Shown here: one piece after another, positions 59,119 to 64,000 of the stretch
Numbering within the stretch: the first letter of the stretch is position 1
Layout: each line of letters begins with the position of its first letter
From: JABDKJ01 sp964609215
GTDB taxonomy: Bacteria; Bacteroidota; Bacteroidia; Flavobacteriales_D; JABDKJ01
Direction of reading: 5' to 3'
DNA length: 64,000 bases
Assembly: GCA_964609215.1 (NCBI GenBank)
Contig: CAZSQZ010000003.1
Coordinates: 124,001 to 188,000 of the forward strand
Made by a program: the position numbers and the translations under genes
Notes under the pieces: generated by a model
The model's database searches: none
Told to the model about the DNA's origin: nothing
What the model saw: the letters and a program-made list of their open reading frames with translations, nothing else

Positions 59119-60688
59119 GCTTTTTTTCTTTTAATATGATATCTAATTTGAGGATTGCAAATTCCCCTTTCCTTGCAATTTTTGGTTCAATTATCTTTGT
59201 ATAGGTTTCATAGCCTTCATGTGAAACGCTTAACTCGTATTTCCTATCCGGAATCACGGACATTAAGAAATTACCATTCTCCGGTGCTGAAAATACCTGT
59301 TGAATTAAATTAGCATTTTCATCTTTCAACTCAACATGTGCTTTAAGTGCGTCTTTTTTTTCATTTAAGACTTGTCCTTTTACAATGACGTGATCAGCAT
59401 CTTCGAAAAGGAAATCAATTTCATAAATATCTTGTTTGCCTTGGGTATCGTTAGTTTTGTAAGAAGAATAATAAGCTGTCTTTCCATCTTCTGTGATTGA
59501 AAAGTAAATATCATCCAAAACGGTATTGATGGGATATTCCATGCTTACTGGTCTATCTAAGGTACCATCTGCTAAAATTCTACTTTTGAAAATATCATAG
59601 CCTCCTATTCCATTGTGACCTTCCGAGGAGAAATACAAATACTTACCCGTTGGGTCTACAAAGGGAGCATCTTCATTGAATTCTGTATTGATTGTCTTTC
59701 CCAAATTTATGGGTTCCGACCATTCACCATTTGGCAATTTATTCAGTAGAAATAAATCTCTCTCTCCCAAAGAACCTGGTCTGTTTGAAACCAAATACAA
59801 TTTATCGCCTTTGGGATTCAATGCCGCACTGGGTTCATGATAGGAACTATTAATCGTTTCTGGTAATTTGATAGGAACTGCCCAAGCTCCGTCCACAAAC
59901 TGGGATGAGAATAGATTTCCACTTGATCTGTTTTTCTCATTTCTGTAAATAATCAAAGATTTACCATCTGCACTAAAGCAAACATTCGCATCGTGCTGAC
60001 TTGTGTTTATTGGACTGCCCAATTGAACAGGCTTGCCCCATATACCATTGGTCTTCTCGGAAACAAAAATATCTTCATAAAGAGCATCGCCAAAACCTTG
60101 TTTTTTGGCAGTCTCATCTGGTCTTTTACTGGTAAAAACAAGTTTATTGCCATCTGGGCTTATTAAAGGCACATAATCCTCATACTTGGAATTAATAATT
60201 GCTCCCGCATTTTTAATTTTCACATTTACCGGATTTGCATAAGCTAATTTTGCTCTTTCTACTGCACTAATCTCCGCTTTTATTATTGCATCAGTTTTTA
60301 GCTTTTGCCTGTACTGACCATATAGCTTATAGTGCGTTAAGGCCGCATCAAACTTTTCCAATTTATGACTCGCTCTTGCTCTATAAAAGTGTGCTTCCTC
60401 TAGTCCTAAATCAATGGCCTTATCAAAAGCTAAAATTGCATCTTCTTCCCTATCCAGTTCGAAAAGCGAAAAACCAAGCTTAAACTGAAAATAACCGTCT
60501 TCTGGATAATTATCCGCTAATTCTCTGAAATGCTTTTCACTCAATTCATAATCCTCAGAAGTAAAGTAATACTCTGCCAATTCATAGGTCTTCTTATGTT
60601 TGTTCTTGAGCTTAGTTTCTCGCTCAAAAAGCAATCCTGCTGAAATAAACAGCAGAGCGGTCATAAAAAATAGTACTAGTTTCTTCAT
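59111..60688 (-). CDS. TPR and WD40-like (PD40) beta-propeller protein, T9SS-associated
   Basis: The 525-residue protein has an N-terminal hydrophobic segment (residues 3-21), three or more TPR units (ELAEYYFTSEDYELSEKHFRELADNYP near 36-62, LGLEEAHFYRARAS near 92-105), then PD40 repeats: SPDGNKLVFTSKRP near 175-188, SADGKSLIIYRNEK near 238-251, NPKGDKLYLVSNRPG near 291-305 and DPTGKYLYFSSEGHNG near 341-356. A carboxypeptidase-regulatory-like beta domain closes it (from about 425). There is no OmpA domain. Proteins of this kind flank porP/sprF and PKD adhesins in Bacteroidota. It overlaps both neighbours (ATGA and 8 bp). Confidence 0.85.
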   Translation of the reverse strand: MKKLVLFFMTALLFISAGLLFERETKLKNKHKKTYELAEYYFTSEDYELSEKHFRELADNYPEDGYFQFKLGFSLFELDREEDAILAFDKAIDLGLEEAHFYRARASHKLEKFDAALTHYKLYGQYRQKLKTDAIIKAEISAVERAKLAYANPVNVKIKNAGAIINSKYEDYVPLISPDGNKLVFTSKRPDETAKKQGFGDALYEDIFVSEKTNGIWGKPVQLGSPINTSQHDANVCFSADGKSLIIYRNEKNRSSGNLFSSQFVDGAWAVPIKLPETINSSYHEPSAALNPKGDKLYLVSNRPGSLGERDLFLLNKLPNGEWSEPINLGKTINTEFNEDAPFVDPTGKYLYFSSEGHNGIGGYDIFKSRILADGTLDRPVSMEYPINTVLDDIYFSITEDGKTAYYSSYKTNDTQGKQDIYEIDFLFEDADHVIVKGQVLNEKKDALKAHVELKDENANLIQQVFSAPENGNFLMSVIPDRKYELSVSHEGYETYTKIIEPKIARKGEFAILKLDIILKEKKHE

Positions 60689-63600
60689 CTTAATAGTGTT
60701 AAATCTCCTGCTTCAATATGGGTGGTTCCATCTATAAATTTGGCTTTCACTTTCCAGACGTAAACATCTTGCTGCGCTATTTCACCTTTATAGAATCCAT
60801 CCCATCCTTCATTCACATCATTGGTTTGGAAAACCAATTCACCCCATCTATTATAGATTTGAAGAGTATACTCTTCTACTCCATGGTGAATAGGAAAGAA
60901 AATATTGTTATCTAAATTAGTTGGGTCATAAGCTCCATTTCCACCTGATAATGGATCTGGAGTAAATGCATTTGGAAAGTTTATAGAACCTCCGGTTTCA
61001 ACAAAAACTGCATCACTAGACACCAAAGTATCCGGACAATTGTGTTCATTATTGGCAATCAATGTTACTGGAAATGTTCCCGGTGAATCATAGGTATGTA
61101 TTGGACTAAATTCATTTGATCCAGTTCCGTCTCCAAAGTCCCATTCAAATTCTGTTGCATTTACAGATTGATTAAAATAGAATACTGGATTTCCAATAGT
61201 TACTGCACTAGGATTGATCGTAAAATAAGCAGAAGCTGTTGGGTAAACATTGATAATTTCTTCATGAATAGTAACATCACTTCCTCCCTGACCAGTAGCA
61301 ATTAAACTCACAGTATAGGTTCCAGGTGTGAAGTAGGTATACTCTGGATTTGGGTTAGAGGCGGTTGCTCCATCACCAAAATTCCATAAATACGTTTCTG
61401 CATATTGAGATAAATTCTCAAAGTTTACAGTAACTGGCGCACATCCATCTCCTTGACCATTGAATTCGGCTATTGGAGGTGGTGCTAAAATTTGTATGGT
61501 TCTTTGAGTTTGATCATTACAAAAACCATTATCAATAGATAATTGTATGGTAAACTCTCCCCATGTTGCAAAATCATAGGAGTTTAACATCATATCAGTA
61601 GATGTTTCTCCATCACCAAATTCCCACATATAGTCAGCATCTCCATGAACACTGCTATTCTGTATATCAACTACTGTGTTGGGAAATGTTTGAACCAATG
61701 GTGTTGCAGTAAAGTTTGCTACAGGAGTTGCGTGCACAGTTATATTCTGATAAGCTGTATCTGCACAACCAAAGTAAGATTCGACAATTAATTCAATTGT
61801 ATATACCTCATCTTGTATTCCAAAATTATTGTAGGTATAACTCGGATTCTCAGCATTTGAAAGCCCTCCATCTCCGAAACTCCAGAAATAATTTAACGCT
61901 CCAATTGATTCATTCTCAAAGTCAACCGGCAAGGGATGACAGTCTGATTCAACCGGCTCAAATTCCGCTTCTAGAGGTGGAATAACCTGAACAAAAGTAC
62001 TTGCTGTATCTGAACATCCATTATCCGTTAAAGCGATTAGTTCAATATCATAAGTTAATAGGGTCTGTGTACTATTGGTATAGGTATAATTATGAGAAAT
62101 AGCTGTTGTATCGCCAGAATTTCCATCTCCATAATTCCAAATGTATTCCATAGCATACTGAGAATTATTTACAAACTCAGCTTCAAAAGGGTAGCATTGT
62201 TCAATAACATTTAAATTCAATGCAGCATTGGGTTGTGTGTAAATTACAATATCCTGATAAGCTGTATCTGAACAACCAAATTGGTTTTGGGCAATCATGG
62301 AGACCGTATGATTTATATCATTTCCAGAGGTATTAAAATACTGATGAGTTGGGTTTACAGCACCAGAAAATAATCCATCTCCAAAGTCCCATTGATAGGA
62401 ACCTGCACCTATTGTTTGATTAAAGAAATCGAATATTGCAGGTGCACACATTGCTGAATCTGTTACAAAACCTGCTGTTATCAATGGGTTTACTGTAATT
62501 GGCTGAGAAAATGATGCCTGACATCCATACTCAGAAGCAACCACCAGAGTTAAATTATAATCCACTGGAACAGAGCTTGTGCTTTCATATAAATGATTGT
62601 GAACATTGACAGTTGTATCACTTGATAAACCATCTCCATAAATCCAGGTATATGAATCTGCAAGCAGAGAATTGTCTGTTATCGCGACATCAAATGGCGC
62701 ACAACCTTCAGTATCACTTAACAGGAAATTGGCCTCCGGTTCAGGGTGAACAACAATGCTGTGATAAGCTGTGTCTATACAACCAAAAGCATTGGATGCT
62801 ATAAGCTGTGCGGTATAATTAAGGTTTGCATTCGTATTATTTAAATAGGTATTTGTAGGCAATGGCACAAAAGCAGATCCTCCATCTCCAAAGTCCCACT
62901 CGTAAGTCAATGCTCCCGGAATATTTGGAAATGTTACTGAGAATGGAGCGCACCCAGAATCGACACCTAAAACAAAGTCAAAATCTGGAGTAGGATAAGT
63001 AGTAATATTTTGGACTATTGTATCAGAACAACCGTTGATGGTTGAAGCCACTAATTGAACCGGAAAATCTAAAATTACATTTCCATTGTTCTGAAAGAAA
63101 TGGGATGGATTAGGAACATTTGATAATGGGCTACCATCACCAAAATCCCACTCATACATATCTGCTCCTATAGAAGAGTTAGTGAAATCAACATTTACAG
63201 GAGAACAACCTGGTATTCCATTATGCGTATACGTTGCTTGTGGCAGATGAAAGACACTAATTGGAATTTCTGTTGTATCTGAACAGCCAAAGGCCGTTTG
63301 AGCTACTAACTGAGCATTAAATATTGTATCGTTCGGTGTATTATTGGTATAGGTATGTATTTCATCTGCATTTCCGCTAATTGCTCCATCTCCAAAAATC
63401 CATACATAATTATCAGCTCCTGTTGATGTATTTGTAAAGTCAACTTCTATTGGCGAGCAACCCGAATTAATATCTACTGAGAAATCCGCAGTTGGAGATG
63501 GCTCAACTGTAACTGGAACCGTTATTGTTGCTCCGCAATTTACAGTAGTAATATCTAATGTGACATCAAAAGTTCCAGAATTGGCATAAGTATGAGTTGG

Positions 63601-64000
63601 GTTCTGTAAACTGGAGGTAAATCCATCCCCAAAGTCCCAAGTCCAAACTTCAATAGAATCTCCAGGCGAATAGGTACTCAAGTCCGCAAAACTAGCAGCT
63701 TGTCCAAGACATACATTTGCCGCTATGAAGTTGGCAACTGGATCAAAATGGACAGTTACCGTTTCAAAATCAGTGTCTTGACAACCGTTACTTGCAGTAG
63801 CCGTCAATACTACATTATAGGTTCCGGGACTAGAATAATTCTCAATTCCAGGATTTTCTAAATTACTTGTATTTCCATTCCCAAAAGTCCAATTCCAAGA
63901 ATCAGCACCGGTAGAATTGTCGGAAAAATCTACATCTAAATTCTCACAACCAGCATTGGGCAAAAGGCCGATATCTGCTATTGGTCCGGGTAAGACTTCC
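60685..64000 (-). CDS. PKD-repeat surface protein with gliding-motility/T9SS type B C-terminal domain (5' end outside window)
   Basis: The frame runs from the right window edge to TGA at 60685, at least 1104 residues. It has twelve PKD domains in the window, each about 85-95 residues, with the signature WxFGDG or WxYGDG (for example YEWDFGDG, YIWNYGDG, YVWIFGDG) and, in most of the middle units, GC.P..v.F.N.S at the start. The end has FPNAFTPDPLSGGNG near -97, YNRWGELVFQTND and a YVWKVKAKF region, the CHU_C/type B sorting signal of T9SS. It is exported to the cell surface. The N-terminal signal peptide is outside the window. Confidence 0.93.
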   Translation of the reverse strand, partial: EVLPGPIADIGLLPNAGCENLDVDFSDNSTGADSWNWTFGNGNTSNLENPGIENYSSPGTYNVVLTATASNGCQDTDFETVTVHFDPVANFIAANVCLGQAASFADLSTYSPGDSIEVWTWDFGDGFTSSLQNPTHTYANSGTFDVTLDITTVNCGATITVPVTVEPSPTADFSVDINSGCSPIEVDFTNTSTGADNYVWIFGDGAISGNADEIHTYTNNTPNDTIFNAQLVAQTAFGCSDTTEIPISVFHLPQATYTHNGIPGCSPVNVDFTNSSIGADMYEWDFGDGSPLSNVPNPSHFFQNNGNVILDFPVQLVASTINGCSDTIVQNITTYPTPDFDFVLGVDSGCAPFSVTFPNIPGALTYEWDFGDGGSAFVPLPTNTYLNNTNANLNYTAQLIASNAFGCIDTAYHSIVVHPEPEANFLLSDTEGCAPFDVAITDNSLLADSYTWIYGDGLSSDTTVNVHNHLYESTSSVPVDYNLTLVVASEYGCQASFSQPITVNPLITAGFVTDSAMCAPAIFDFFNQTIGAGSYQWDFGDGLFSGAVNPTHQYFNTSGNDINHTVSMIAQNQFGCSDTAYQDIVIYTQPNAALNLNVIEQCYPFEAEFVNNSQYAMEYIWNYGDGNSGDTTAISHNYTYTNSTQTLLTYDIELIALTDNGCSDTASTFVQVIPPLEAEFEPVESDCHPLPVDFENESIGALNYFWSFGDGGLSNAENPSYTYNNFGIQDEVYTIELIVESYFGCADTAYQNITVHATPVANFTATPLVQTFPNTVVDIQNSSVHGDADYMWEFGDGETSTDMMLNSYDFATWGEFTIQLSIDNGFCNDQTQRTIQILAPPPIAEFNGQGDGCAPVTVNFENLSQYAETYLWNFGDGATASNPNPEYTYFTPGTYTVSLIATGQGGSDVTIHEEIINVYPTASAYFTINPSAVTIGNPVFYFNQSVNATEFEWDFGDGTGSNEFSPIHTYDSPGTFPVTLIANNEHNCPDTLVSSDAVFVETGGSINFPNAFTPDPLSGGNGAYDPTNLDNNIFFPIHHGVEEYTLQIYNRWGELVFQTNDVNEGWDGFYKGEIAQQDVYVWKVKAKFIDGTTHIEAGDLTLLR

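Overview
The window is chromosomal DNA of a low-GC member of the Bacteroidota, most likely a marine Flavobacteriales (Cryomorphaceae/Crocinitomicaceae-like, although the family cannot be fixed from the sequence alone). The evidence is type IX secretion (T9SS) hallmarks (a PorP/SprF protein, a T9SS type A sorting domain, and a CHU_C/gliding-motility type B C-terminus on a PKD-repeat protein), DUF4252, DUF3078 and Lacal_2735-type proteins, a MarR-YceI pair, TAnnTTTG-like -7 promoter elements and no visible Shine-Dalgarno sequences. No tRNA, rRNA, CRISPR array or intact insertion sequence was seen.

Layout. 0-10 kb: housekeeping genes on the + strand (end of a MiaE-like gene, yqgE, mutL, two tandem rhomboid proteases, an endonuclease/exonuclease/phosphatase-family protein, an outer-membrane protein, menA, a SprB-repeat-like protein, an MFS transporter). 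10.6-14.7 kb: an operon-like run starting with an ECF sigma factor behind an ECF-type promoter, then a small protein, two MscS-type channels, a DUF3078 protein and a Spy-like protein, closed by a strong terminator. 14.7-24 kb: tightly packed genes, several convergent with 0-4 bp between stops, including a methyltransferase, lipoproteins, an acyltransferase, an M1 peptidase, a second ECF sigma factor and a POTRA/BamA-like barrel protein. 24.2-25.7 kb: an orphan secreted protein gene and a decayed duplicate of the nearby THUMP RNA methyltransferase gene, bracketed by a 20-bp imperfect direct repeat. 25.7-38.7 kb: NDH-2, the intact RNA methyltransferase, a sterol desaturase-family enzyme, a TonB receptor, L,D-transpeptidase, CysH, MarR-YceI with palindromic operators, and ornithine aminotransferase. 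38.8-43.4 kb: a minus-strand cluster of three DUF4252 proteins, an ECF sigma factor, a putative anti-sigma factor and an ABC transporter. 43.5-48.4 kb: small genes, a third rhomboid, a hydrolase-OsmC fusion and lpd.

48.4-53.5 kb is the accessory island. A WYL-like protein overlaps a Shedu (DUF4263) nuclease gene, followed by a DUF2130 coiled-coil protein with a second PD-(D/E)XK-like core. Then come single genes separated by long structured spacers: a HEPN-like protein with an RxxxxH motif, a membrane protein, a lipoprotein, and two gene remnants, one of them the C-terminus of a DUF2071 protein. This is the best candidate for an undescribed, probably anti-phage, system. 53.5-58 kb carries a second sterol desaturase-family enzyme and a VOC protein gene abutting a fused kinase/class III aminotransferase-fold phospho-lyase. 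58.1-64 kb is a T9SS-associated operon (PKD adhesin, PD40/TPR protein, PorP/SprF) running off the right edge.

All assignments come from reading motifs by eye. Family names are recognition from memory and no database search was run.
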